A DNA stretch of 64,000 nucleotides from JBFWMG01 sp050251715 (GTDB taxonomy: Bacteria; Desulfobacterota; Desulfovibrionia; Desulfovibrionales; Desulfovibrionaceae): positions 1 to 64,000 of the forward strand of contig JBFWMG010000018.1 of assembly GCA_050251715.1 (NCBI GenBank). The letters run 5' to 3'. The stretch's first letter is position 1; each line of letters starts with the position of its first letter. Shown here one piece after another: positions 51,122 through 59,281 of the stretch. The position numbers were made by a program, and so were the translations under genes. Under the pieces are notes generated by a model. That model was not told where the DNA came from. It saw only the letters and a program-made list of their open reading frames with translations, and searched no databases.

Positions 51122-52147
51122 TCACCCGGCGGCCCGAGCCTCCAACCGGCTGGCCAGCGCTTCCAGGGTGCTCATGAGCTTGGTCTTTCCCTTGAGCGCA
51201 TCGGCCACATCGTGCGGCCGGGTATCCGAAGCCGCCTTGTCGCCCGCATCCGGCTTTGCCAACCCGGACAGCTTGTCCGTGAGGCCCGCTATGCGCTGCG
51301 CCAGATCGTCGCGCCTGGGGCCGGGCTCGGCCGCGGCAAGCAATTCCTTATAAATATCAAGGGCGCCGCTGTAATCGCCCTGGTCTTCCAGCAGGACGGC
51401 CATGGTCCTGGTGCGCACGGAAATGCTTTCGTCGCCGTCATCCGCCTCGTCATCGACGTCGTCGTCCCGGCTCTCGTCCGCGCCCAGGATCGCTCCACCG
51501 CCGTCAATATCCATGTCGTCCTCAAAGGCGGAAACGGGTACATCGTCCTCGTGGAAAGGCTGGGGCGCCTCGGAAAACGCAAAGGACGCACCGGCGTCGC
51601 CGCCGTCCTCTTCCGGCTCATCCTCGCCGCCGTCCTCCACGAATGCGGCGGCAACGGTCGCAGCCGCAACGCGGGTGGCAGCCATGTCCCTGGCGCCGGC
51701 AGCCGGGCGCGGACGCGCCACGGCATGCTCGGACGATTCGCCAAGCACGGCCTTGAGTCCCCGCTCCAGCACCTCGGCCCAGGTCACGTCGTTGCCCTGG
51801 AAGTGGGCGGCCAAAAATTGCACGGCGCAGGCGCAGTCGCGCTCGTCCTGGTCTTCGAGAATATCGGCCCACGTCTGCCAAAAACCGGGATACGCCCCCA
51901 TGGTGTCGGCCAGGCGCTCCACATCGCGCACCACGCCGCCGTCGACCCCATGCACCGCAAGCACCAGTTCGATACACAAGAGCTTTGCTTCCAGGTGGTC
52001 GGGGTGGCGGTCGAGCCCCTGGCGCAGGATGGTCACCGCCTCGGCGGCGCGCCCGTCATCGGCGAGCATTTTGGCCAACGGAAAGAAGACCTTGGAGCCG
52101 GGTTCCAACTCAAGGACTTCCTTGTACCAATCAATTTTCGTGTTCAT
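51122..52147 (-). CDS. Tetratricopeptide-repeat-like protein
   Basis: A 341-aa protein with TPR-like helical pairs at both ends: residues 1-130 (KVFFPLAKMLADDGRAAEAVTILRQ and following), and 240-270 (MAVLLEDQGDYSGALDIYKELL). Between them lies a long acidic, Ala/Asp/Glu-rich, probably disordered linker of about 90 residues. No signal peptide is seen, so it is likely cytoplasmic or a partner of a membrane complex. It overlaps the FtsB-like gene by 17 nt and follows GGAGCC. Function unknown; the link to a division-type protein is by position only. Confidence 0.8.
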   Translation of the reverse strand: MNTKIDWYKEVLELEPGSKVFFPLAKMLADDGRAAEAVTILRQGLDRHPDHLEAKLLCIELVLAVHGVDGGVVRDVERLADTMGAYPGFWQTWADILEDQDERDCACAVQFLAAHFQGNDVTWAEVLERGLKAVLGESSEHAVARPRPAAGARDMAATRVAAATVAAAFVEDGGEDEPEEDGGDAGASFAFSEAPQPFHEDDVPVSAFEDDMDIDGGGAILGADESRDDDVDDEADDGDESISVRTRTMAVLLEDQGDYSGALDIYKELLAAAEPGPRRDDLAQRIAGLTDKLSGLAKPDAGDKAASDTRPHDVADALKGKTKLMSTLEALASRLEARAAG

Positions 52148-52457
52148 CCTGACCGGCTCCTGGGCGCGCTTCTTGCTGCGTGTCGGGAAAAACGTAGAGG
52201 ATTTCGTCCTGGTCCACGAAATTCATCTGCTGCCGAATCATCTTCTCTATGTATGGTCGGTCGGATTTCAGAAGGCGAATCTCCTTGCTGAGTTCCAGGC
52301 TGCGGTGCCGCAGCTCTTCAACCTGTGTTTCCAGCGCCGTATACTGGGCCTTGAGATCCCGGTACGCGAACACCCCTTCATCGCTGCACAAAAGCCGGAA
52401 CACCAAAAAGAGGTTGAGGACAACCATGCCCCCTATGAACAATCGTCTCCATATCAT
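52131..52457 (-). CDS. FtsB/DivIC-like septum formation initiator
   Basis: A 108-aa bitopic protein of the FtsB/DivIC/FtsL-like family. It has a short N-terminus, one membrane helix (FIGGMVVLNLFLVFRLL) and a coiled coil (DLKAQYTALETQVEELRHRSLELSKEI in pieces). The conserved tail around EKMIRQQMNFVDQDEILYVFP matches the family. In other bacteria such proteins join the divisome. It overlaps the TPR gene downstream. Confidence 0.87.
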   Translation of the reverse strand: MIWRRLFIGGMVVLNLFLVFRLLCSDEGVFAYRDLKAQYTALETQVEELRHRSLELSKEIRLLKSDRPYIEKMIRQQMNFVDQDEILYVFPDTQQEARPGAGQDEHEN

Positions 52458-52466
52458 GCGATAGTC

Positions 52467-52742
52467 TTAGTGGAGCGCATTTTTTCCTTTCCCGCCGGGA
52501 TACAGCAGGGACAACGGCCCACGCACCTCGTCAAGAAAGTTGGCCGTGGCCTTTTCTATGCGGGCCACATCGCTCTCTTCCAGATCCACATCCCCCACCC
52601 GGTTGATGAAGGATTTGATGAGCGAAAATTCGCTCATGAGCGTTTCCCCCAACTCCAAACGGTCCAGATCGCCTTCAAGGTCGAGGATCGTTTGCAGGCA
52701 GCTGGCCAACCGGGCATGCAGGTTCGCGACATCGTCTCGCAT
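52467..52742 (-). CDS. Small helical protein of unknown function
   Basis: A 91-aa protein that I do not recognise. It is predicted to be helical throughout, with heptad-like leucines (LHARLASCLQTILDLEGDLDR) and an acidic middle. GGAGGACGCC precedes the ATG at 52742; the upstream in-frame extension is GC-rich and without family-like character. Its stop lies 9 nt before the FtsB-like gene, so the three genes 52742-51122 look like one unit. Confidence 0.65.
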   Translation of the reverse strand: MRDDVANLHARLASCLQTILDLEGDLDRLELGETLMSEFSLIKSFINRVGDVDLEESDVARIEKATANFLDEVRGPLSLLYPGGKGKNALH

Positions 52743-52908
52743 GGCGTCCTCCGTCAACACGGGGCTACCCCCGGCTTGGGCGCCGTCCGGCACATCCGGA
52801 ACGAGCTGCAACAGTGACGCGCCGTGACCCGCTTGCCAGCCGGAACACAGGGTTCCGTGCGGGCGCGGCCTGGTCCGCCGCATCCATCATTGCCCGGGCA
52901 GCGATGTC

Positions 52909-53460
52909 CTAGCGATCCTCGGGCAACCAGTTCCTATAGAATCCATACAGATAATTTGCCCCCGAAAGTACAGTCATCCCAAGGGCTATGTAAAGCATTA
53001 TCTCTCCGGCGGGCACAGGATCGATGCCGAACCAGGGCTCGTGCAGGGTCAACGGCGCCACGGCCATGCTCTGCAACACGGTCTTCAGCTTGCCGAAACG
53101 GTCGGCCGCGATGACCTGACCCTTTTCCATGGCCGCGGCGCGCAGGCCCGTAACCATGAGTTCGCGCGCGATAATGACCACCGCCACCCATCCCGGCGCC
53201 CAGCCACGCTGCACCAGCATGATGAGCACCGAGCCGATGAGCACCTTGTCCGCCAGCGGGTCGAGAAATTTGCCGAAACTCGTGACCATGTTCCGCCGCC
53301 GGGCGATCTCGCCGTCCACAAGGTCGGTGACGGCCGCGATGAGAAAAAGCAGCGCCGCGAACAGGCAACTGATCCTGTTCGGGAAATGAAGCAAAAACAC
53401 GATAACCGGAACCGAAAGGATACGGATAAGGGTTATCTTATTGGCAAGATTGAACATCAT
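52909..53460 (-). CDS. pgsA: CDP-diacylglycerol--glycerol-3-phosphate 3-phosphatidyltransferase
   Basis: Makes phosphatidylglycerol phosphate. The 183-aa membrane protein has the CDP-alcohol phosphotransferase motif D-x2-DG-x2-AR-x8-G-x3-D-x3-D (DLVDGEIARR, then FGKFLDPLADK) and four to five membrane segments. The ATG overlaps the stop of the lytic transglycosylase gene (ATGA). PgsA is inferred over other CDP-alcohol transferases from its length and N-terminus (MFNLANKITLIRI). Confidence 0.92.
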   Translation of the reverse strand: MMFNLANKITLIRILSVPVIVFLLHFPNRISCLFAALLFLIAAVTDLVDGEIARRRNMVTSFGKFLDPLADKVLIGSVLIMLVQRGWAPGWVAVVIIARELMVTGLRAAAMEKGQVIAADRFGKLKTVLQSMAVAPLTLHEPWFGIDPVPAGEIMLYIALGMTVLSGANYLYGFYRNWLPEDR

Positions 53461-54038
53461 TGAACCTTCATCCGCTTATACAGGGCAAGCACCTTGTACA
53501 CGTAGTTGCGCGTTTCCTCGAAGGGAGGAATGCCGTTGTAGCGTTCGACCTGCTTGGGACCGGCGTTGTACGCCGCCAGCGCCAGGGACAGGCTGCCGAA
53601 GCGGTCCATCATCTGGCGCAGATAGCGCACCCCGCCCTCGATGTTTTCGGCGGGGTCAAAGGAATTGCGGACCCCGAGATCCTTTTGGGTTTCGGGCATG
53701 ATCTGCATCAGCCCCTCGGCTCCGGCCCTGGACACGGCCGTGGGCCTGAAACCCGACTCCACCTCGATGACCGCCTGCACCAGACGGTAATCGATGCCGT
53801 AGGCCTCGCTGTAGCGCCGCGCCAGCCGCTCGATCTCTCCCCGGTTCACGTCGGACCGGCCCCGAAAAACGGCGAACACGCCATAGCGCGGCGAGTCGGG
53901 CACATTGGTGAAGTGGAAAACGCCCTTCTGGTCCTGGTAGTAATAGAAGGTCGCATCCGCGAACGCCGCAATGGGGAACGCCAGCAGAAAGGCCAGCGAA
54001 AACATCGCGCCGCGCCACATGCCCACCGTTCCTCTCAT
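53457..54038 (-). CDS. Lytic transglycosylase with N-terminal DUF4124-like segment
   Basis: A 193-aa exported murein-cleaving enzyme of the SLT/MltC-like type. The signal peptide (residues 1-24, ending AAFA) is followed by a DUF4124-like strand region (ATFYYYQDQKGVFHFTN). The transglycosylase domain has the catalytic Glu in VIEVESGFRP, GLMQIMP and AAYNAGP. The start is set by AAGGA before the ATG at 54038. It overlaps pgsA. Confidence 0.9.
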   Translation of the reverse strand: MRGTVGMWRGAMFSLAFLLAFPIAAFADATFYYYQDQKGVFHFTNVPDSPRYGVFAVFRGRSDVNRGEIERLARRYSEAYGIDYRLVQAVIEVESGFRPTAVSRAGAEGLMQIMPETQKDLGVRNSFDPAENIEGGVRYLRQMMDRFGSLSLALAAYNAGPKQVERYNGIPPFEETRNYVYKVLALYKRMKVQ

Positions 54039-54209
54039 TCGCATCCTTGCCCTTTGCCCTTTGCGGTCACGTCAACAACCCGTCACACCAGCAACCCGGA
54101 ACCCACACCCGCCAGGCCATGCGCGGCTGCGGCTTGAGCCCGTGCGCCCGCCTGGGGCGCACGGGCATAACCACTCGTTTCCCAAAAGGCGCTACCTTGC
54201 GGCACCCAC

Positions 54210-54317
54210 TAGAGCATCTTGACTTTGAAAAAGACGCGATGCTCTTATGCCTTTTTGTTGAAATAATGCTTCATTATTCCAACGCCTCGCATTGTTTCAA
54301 TGCTAGCATGCACTAGG
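54210..54317 (+). repeat. 106-bp palindromic dispersed repeat, copy 3 (at mrp stop)
   Basis: It begins TAGAGCATCTTGAC and ends GCACTAGG; the complement of its terminal CTA is the mrp stop codon. Its central palindrome is imperfect (CATTATTCC instead of CATTATTTC). Here it is the opposite end of the repeat that supplies the stop. Confidence 0.9.
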
Positions 54318-55215
54318 CGTGGATGGTGGCCGCCGCCTCAAGGCTCGATGTCGCGGCCTTGGCAACCGCCGAGGCGACCGCGAGGAACGCCTCCTTGGCC
54401 GGGGTCTGCTCGTCCAGCAACACCACGGGCCTGCCCAGATCGCCGGCCACGACAGTGGCGGGATCGAGGGGCACCGCGCCCAGGAAGTCCAGGCCGTACT
54501 TTTCGGCCAGATCGCGCCCGCCGCCCTTCTTGAACAGGGATATCTCGCCCTGGCAGTGGGGGCAGATGAGGCCGCTCATGTTTTCCACCACGCCCAGCAC
54601 GTTGGCCTGGGCATATTGAAGGAAATTGATGGCCTTGCGCACGTCGGCCAGGGAAATCTCCTGCGGGGTGGTCACGATCACGCACAGGGAGTCCGGAATG
54701 GTCTTGAGCACGGTCATGTGCTCGTCGCCGGTGCCGGGAGGCGAGTCGATGACCAGGAAGTCGAGGTCGCCCCAATTCACGTCGGACACGAACTGGCGGA
54801 TGGCCGAATGCTTCATGGGGCCGCGCCACAGCACGGCCTGGTTCTTGTCCTTGAGAAGCGAATCCATGGAAATGACGGAGAGGGTGTCGCTGTAGGCCAC
54901 GGGGCGCAGCAGGTTGCCCTTGTCGGATTCCACGCCCGCACCATGCAGGCCCAGCAGATTGGGCACGCTGGGGCCGTGGATGTCCACATCCATCAGGCCG
55001 ACCTTGTAGCCGCTCACGGACAGGGCCGCCGCGATGTTCACGGCCACCGAGCTCTTGCCCACCCCGCCCTTGCCGCTCATGACGAAAATTTTGTATTTGA
55101 TGCGCGCAAGCGTTGAGGAAATCAACTGATCCTGAAGCTGCGTCTTGGCACTTTTTTCATCCTTGCCGTCCGCGCCGTTCTTGGCGGAGGGACAGGTACT
55201 GCAAGAGGAACTCAT
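54313..55215 (-). CDS. mrp: Mrp/NBP35-type Fe-S cluster carrier ATPase
   Basis: Mrp-type P-loop ATPases assemble or carry [4Fe-4S] clusters. The 300-aa protein has a Cys-containing N-terminus (SSCSTCPS), the deviant Walker A SGKGGVGKSS, DVDIHGPSVP, SPPGTGDEHMTV, and the cluster-ligand pair CPHC near residue 220. It lacks the DUF59 domain of longer Mrp proteins. GGAGAAGGAT precedes the ATG. The stop codon falls at the edge of repeat copy 3, so the last residues may be altered from the ancestral end. Confidence 0.93.
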   Translation of the reverse strand: MSSSCSTCPSAKNGADGKDEKSAKTQLQDQLISSTLARIKYKIFVMSGKGGVGKSSVAVNIAAALSVSGYKVGLMDVDIHGPSVPNLLGLHGAGVESDKGNLLRPVAYSDTLSVISMDSLLKDKNQAVLWRGPMKHSAIRQFVSDVNWGDLDFLVIDSPPGTGDEHMTVLKTIPDSLCVIVTTPQEISLADVRKAINFLQYAQANVLGVVENMSGLICPHCQGEISLFKKGGGRDLAEKYGLDFLGAVPLDPATVVAGDLGRPVVLLDEQTPAKEAFLAVASAVAKAATSSLEAAATIHA

Positions 55216-55257
55216 ATCCTTCTCCTTCTCTGGCAGGAAGTATAGTCTTTTCCCCGC

Positions 55258-55845
55258 CTAATGCAAATACTTGAGGGCCACGAAGCCGATCACGACCAGA
55301 GCGGCCGTGGCCAAAGCCACCAGGTCGAACCGTTTTTCCAGAAAAAACCGTACCTTTTCACCAAACAACCAGATGAGACCCGCGATGCAGAAAAAGCGCA
55401 CGCCCCGCGCCAGCGTGGAGGCGACCATGAAGACCAGGAAATCGATCTTGAACGCCCCGGCCGTGAGCGTGCACAGCTTGTACGGAATGGGCGTGAGCCC
55501 CGCCACGGCCACGGCCCAGGCGCTATAGGCATCGTACCATTCCTTGACGAGCCCGTATTTGTCCATCAGACCGTAAAACCGGACAATGGGCATGCCCAGG
55601 GTCTCCATGAAGAAGTATCCCACCGCATACCCGGCCATGCCGCCGAGCACCGAGCAGCCGAGGCACAGCCCGGCCAGCCGGAAGGCGCGTTCGCGCCGCG
55701 CCAGGGCCATGGGAATGAGCAACAGATCCGGCGGCACCGGAAAAAAGATGGATTCGGTGAACGCCACCAGCGCAAGCACCCTGCCCGCGCCCTTGGTCGC
55801 GGCAACGGCCCACAGCCGGTCCATCCATGATTTGAACAGCTTCAT
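55258..55845 (-). CDS. YqaA/VTT-domain membrane protein
   Basis: A 195-aa membrane protein of the VTT (SNARE-associated Golgi/DedA-like, YqaA) family. Signature elements are the re-entrant TESIFFPVPPDLLLIPMAL and the GLTPIPYKLCTLTAGAF motif, with about four hydrophobic segments. Related proteins act in lipid-carrier recycling and membrane homeostasis; the exact role is unknown. It follows pcm on the same strand by 24 bp. Confidence 0.87.
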   Translation of the reverse strand: MKLFKSWMDRLWAVAATKGAGRVLALVAFTESIFFPVPPDLLLIPMALARRERAFRLAGLCLGCSVLGGMAGYAVGYFFMETLGMPIVRFYGLMDKYGLVKEWYDAYSAWAVAVAGLTPIPYKLCTLTAGAFKIDFLVFMVASTLARGVRFFCIAGLIWLFGEKVRFFLEKRFDLVALATAALVVIGFVALKYLH

Positions 55846-55869
55846 ATCCGTTGCGCGCTCCGCGTTGCG

Positions 55870-56514
55870 CTACCAGCCGTGCGCGCCCACAAGATCCACA
55901 AAGGCCACGCCATCCCGCCTGTCGTGGCTGACGCGCCCCTGCTCCTTGCGTACGATGACCAGTTCCTGGCTGCGCTTGGCCTTGCCCACGGGAATGACCA
56001 GAATGCCGGGGTCGGCCAGCTGCTCCACCAGGGGTTCCGGCACCTCGGGCCCACCCGCCGTGACGATGATGCGGTCAAAGGGCGCGGCCTCGGGCCAGCC
56101 CAGGGTGCCGTCGTCCAGCTTGGGGTAGATGCCGAAAAATTTCATACGGGTCAACCGCTTGCGCGTTTCGAGATAGATTTCCTTGATCCGCTCCACCGTG
56201 TACACCTCAAGCCCCATGGTGGCCAGCACGGCGGCCTGGTAGCCGGATCCCATGCCGATTTCCAGCACGCGCATGCCCGGCTTGCATTGCAAAAGCTCGC
56301 TCATGAGCGCCACGACATACGGTTGGGAGATGGTCTGTCCCTGGCCAATGGGCAGTGGATGGTCGGCGTAGGCCTGGTCGAAAAGCGCTTCCTGCACAAA
56401 GAGATGCCGCTTGACCGCACGCATGGCGGCAAGCACCTGCGGATCGCGGATGCCCCGGCTCTCCAGCTGCTCGCGCACCATCCTCTCCCTGATACGTACC
56501 GGGTCCGGTCTCAA
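55870..56514 (-). CDS. pcm: Protein-L-isoaspartate O-methyltransferase
   Basis: Repairs isoaspartyl residues in aged proteins using SAM. The 214-aa protein has REQLESRGIRDPQVLAAM at the N-terminus, the substrate-loop LPIGQGQTISQPYVV, the SAM site EIGMGSGYQAAVLA, and VTAGGPEVPEPLVEQL. I use TTG at 56514, ten nt after AAGGAG, because starting at the later ATG (residue 12) would lose the conserved first helix; this start is not certain. Confidence 0.92.
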   Translation of the reverse strand: MRPDPVRIRERMVREQLESRGIRDPQVLAAMRAVKRHLFVQEALFDQAYADHPLPIGQGQTISQPYVVALMSELLQCKPGMRVLEIGMGSGYQAAVLATMGLEVYTVERIKEIYLETRKRLTRMKFFGIYPKLDDGTLGWPEAAPFDRIIVTAGGPEVPEPLVEQLADPGILVIPVGKAKRSQELVIVRKEQGRVSHDRRDGVAFVDLVGAHGW

Positions 56515-56669
56515 CGACGCGTTTCTCCTTATGTCGGCATGGCGGCCAATGGCCGCTTGTGGGGGGATGAAGAGCAGATTTCAAGCCCCAAGTCAACCAA
56601 ACAACCCTGGGCACAGGTCCATGCCAGGCAGGGGGGCCGGACATCGCCCGGAATCGCCGCATGCCCGCC

Positions 56670-56698
56670 TTGACACGCCCCCGTGCATGGAGGATTAT
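56670..56698 (+). promoter_or_regulatory. Sigma-70 promoter of the 56.7-kb CBS gene
   Basis: A perfect TTGACA (56670-56675), 17 nt, GATTAT (56693-56698), ending 31 nt before the ATG. Confidence 0.7.
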
Positions 56699-56729
56699 CC
56701 CATAAACCCGTCTAAAGGGAGAACACACG

Positions 56730-57152
56730 ATGCAAGTCAAGGATCTCATGACCGCTGAAGTCTTCACGCTCAAGGAGAGCGACTCCCTCAAGGCGGCCCG
56801 CTCCCTCATGTCGCTGGCGCGGATCCGGCATATTCCCATTGTGGACGAACGGCACGCGTTCCTGGGACTGGTCACCCACCGGGACATCCTGGAGGCCACC
56901 ATCTCCAAGTTCGCCGATGTGGACCACGAAACCCAGGACGCCATCGACGCGGGCATTCCCATCCGGCAGATCATGCGCTCCGACGCCACCTGCGTGCAGC
57001 CCGACGCCGCGGTGCGCGACGCGGCCCAGATACTGCTGGACCACAAGTACGGCTGCCTGCCCGTGGTGGAGGACGGCATCCTGTGCGGCATCATCACCGA
57101 AGCCGACTTTCTGAGACTGGCCATCACCCTCATGGAGGCGCTGGAGTCCTGA
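56730..57152 (+). CDS. Two-CBS-domain protein (second copy)
   Basis: A 140-aa stand-alone Bateman module: CBS1 (KDLMTAEVFTLKESDSLKAA to FLGLVTHRDIL) and CBS2 (RQIMRSDATCVQPDAAVRDA to LCGIITEADFL). It differs clearly from the other CBS protein at 24345 in sequence. A ligand-sensing role is inferred from the family; its target is unknown. GGGAG nine nt before the ATG and a good promoter support it. It too is followed within 5 nt by a GC-rich tandem repeat. Confidence 0.88.
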   Translation: MQVKDLMTAEVFTLKESDSLKAARSLMSLARIRHIPIVDERHAFLGLVTHRDILEATISKFADVDHETQDAIDAGIPIRQIMRSDATCVQPDAAVRDAAQILLDHKYGCLPVVEDGILCGIITEADFLRLAITLMEALES

Positions 57153-57156
57153 TCCG

Positions 57157-57267
57157 GCGGCCCCTGGCGCGGCATCTGACGCGGCCCCTGGCGCGGCATC
57201 TGACGCGGCCCCTGGCGCGGCATCTGACGCGGCATCTGGCGCGATAGCTAAAGCGGCCCCTGGCGCG
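57157..57267. repeat. 24-bp tandem repeat just after the CBS gene stop
   Basis: Three exact units start at 57157, 57181 and 57205 (GCGGCCCCTGGCGCGGCATC plus TGAC), followed by degenerate copies to 57267. It begins 5 nt after the stop at 57152. The unit is unlike the 25-bp repeat after the other CBS gene. Confidence 0.95.
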
Positions 57268-57575
57268 CGGTGCGAACCACTGGTCCAATGCATGGAACCC
57301 CATGCGTTGGACCTTTTTGACGGCATCCAGGGGGGCAACCAGGGCACGAACCGGGTTGCGAATCGAGGCGCAGCCAGCGCGGGGGCGTCATCCTCTGCCA
57401 CACGATCGCCGTGCGCCAACCGCACGCCCGCACAACACGGCGGCCAGCCGCCCCTGTCCTTTCCCAACGACTTTTGCTATGGTCTGCCCGGTTTCACGCG
57501 GCGCATCCGCGTCCATTCGTTTCACCCGCCCGCCGGGCCATTCCCGCGAGCGGCCAGCCACAAAGGGGTACTGTT
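57268..57575. other. Region between tandem repeat and the LytM peptidase gene
   Basis: No independent gene is supported. A long in-frame extension of the peptidase exists upstream of its start, but its Arg/Pro-rich translation is unlike an exported enzyme's N-terminus. No clear promoter was recognised. Confidence 0.5.
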
Positions 57576-58907
57576 TTGAGCAACGGTCAGATGTCCGGCG
57601 GCGAAGGATCCGGGAAGAGCTACATCCTCTCCTTTTTCACCATTCTCATCCTGCTGGCCCTGGGTGCGGTGGTCTTTCTCTATTACAAGGACACCGATCC
57701 GCCCAACGCCACACTGACGCCCGATGCCAGCCACGTGGGCAAGGGCACCTCGTTCTCCCTTGCGGTCGCCGACGAGGGCGCGGGCATCGCCTCGATAACC
57801 GTATACGCCGTGCGCCGCGAGAGCAGAACGCCGCTCCTGGAAAAATCCTATGCCATGCCCGTGCCCCAGGCCACGGAAACCTTCACGCTGGAATCCACCA
57901 AGCTCTCCGACGGCTCCTTTGATATCGAAGTGACGGCCAAGGATGCCTCGTACTACCATTTCCTCAAGGGAAACAAGGTGGATATCGCCCGGACATACAC
58001 CCTGGACACCCGCGCGCCCGTCATCTCGGTGTCCAGCGGCACGCACAACATCAAACGCGGCGGCACGGCTCTGGTGGCCTACACCCTCAACGAAGACGCC
58101 GCCACGACCGGCGTGGCCGTGGGCGATCTCTTCTTCCCCGGCTACAAGCAGGCCGATGGCCGCTATCTCTGCTTTTTCGCCTATCCCTATTTCATGGACC
58201 AAGATACCTATCACCCCGTGCTCACGGCCACGGACGCGGCAGGCAACGAGCGCAAGGCCGGTTTCCACTACAACCTGCTGCACAACACGTTCCGCACCGA
58301 CACCATCAACCTGCCCGACTCCTTCCTCAACGCAAAAATGGTTGATTTTGAAAAGGATTTCCCTGGAGACATGACGCCTCTCAACCGTTTTCTCCTGGTC
58401 AACCGCGATCTGCGCGCCGCCAACCGCGCCGCGCTCATGGGCATTGGCCGCACAACCGCCCCCACCATGCTCTGGCAAGGCGCATTCGAACGCATGAAAG
58501 GCGCGCCGCGCGCCGGATTCGGCGACCACCGCACCTATGTCTACAACGGCAACGCCGTGGACGAGCAGGACCATCTGGGCATGGACCTCGCCTCGCTGCA
58601 AGCCTATCCGGTGCCCGCCGGCAACGCGGGAACCGTGGTCTTTGCGGGCAACATGGGCATCTATGGCAACGTGGTCATCCTCGACCACGGCCTGGGCCTG
58701 CAAAGCCTCTATGCCCACCTCTCCAGCTTTGCCGTGGCCGAAGGCGCAAGCGTGGCCAGGGGCCAGGTCATCGGCAACACGGGCAGCACCGGCCTTGCGG
58801 GCGGCGACCACCTGCACTTCGGCATGCTGGTCAGCGGCCAGCCCGTGCAACCCCTGGAATGGTGGGACGAGCGCTGGATAGCGCACAACATCAAGGACAA
58901 GCTGTAG
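57576..58907 (+). CDS. Membrane-anchored LytM-family (M23) peptidase
   Basis: A 443-aa protein with one N-terminal membrane anchor (about residues 15-35, ILSFFTILILLALGAVVFLY). A periplasmic Ig-like, Asp/Ser-rich region of some 250 residues follows, then a C-terminal M23 domain. The zinc ligands are present: HLGMDLA, SLYAHL and DHLHFG, so peptidase activity is likely. The start is TTG at 57576 (MSNGQ), with AAAGGGG nine nt upstream; the ATG at 57591 lacks such a site. Together with the lipoprotein at 6162 it gives the window two M23 peptidases. Confidence 0.88.
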   Translation: MSNGQMSGGEGSGKSYILSFFTILILLALGAVVFLYYKDTDPPNATLTPDASHVGKGTSFSLAVADEGAGIASITVYAVRRESRTPLLEKSYAMPVPQATETFTLESTKLSDGSFDIEVTAKDASYYHFLKGNKVDIARTYTLDTRAPVISVSSGTHNIKRGGTALVAYTLNEDAATTGVAVGDLFFPGYKQADGRYLCFFAYPYFMDQDTYHPVLTATDAAGNERKAGFHYNLLHNTFRTDTINLPDSFLNAKMVDFEKDFPGDMTPLNRFLLVNRDLRAANRAALMGIGRTTAPTMLWQGAFERMKGAPRAGFGDHRTYVYNGNAVDEQDHLGMDLASLQAYPVPAGNAGTVVFAGNMGIYGNVVILDHGLGLQSLYAHLSSFAVAEGASVARGQVIGNTGSTGLAGGDHLHFGMLVSGQPVQPLEWWDERWIAHNIKDKL

Positions 58908-59281
58908 GCGCCTGCCGCCCCGCACCGGGACAGCCAAAGACGAATCCCATCCCCCTTCGCGCCGCGCATGCGTGCGGCGCGACAGGGGGGAACAGCCCCG
59001 GCCACACGGCGGCGCGGCCGCACCGCCCCGTGCCTCCGCCCGTGACAAGACGCCCTGCCGGGCGCGCCGTTTCCTTAAAGTGATTGTTTAAAGGAACCGC
59101 ATCCAACAGGTTGCGTTCCCCCGCACGCGGCCTGCGGTCTGGAACAGGTGAGGACACGGAGACATGGCGCGGGGCATGCGCCGCGCGCCCGTATCCCGGA
59201 AACCGCACGGGGAGACGCCCTGCCCGCCGCGTTGCCTTGCCGCAGCGCCAGCACGGAAAAACGTTCAAGGAAAGGGTGAGG
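58908..59281. other. Intergenic region with two strong hairpins
   Basis: A long hairpin (58951-58989, arms CCCCCT-TCGCGCCGC and complement with one mismatch on each side, loop GCATGC) lies 44 nt after the peptidase gene. It has no T-tract and may be an mRNA end structure. A second inverted repeat (about 59069-59098, GTTTCCTTAAA/TTTAAAGGAAC) lies nearer birA. No gene was recognised. Confidence 0.6.
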
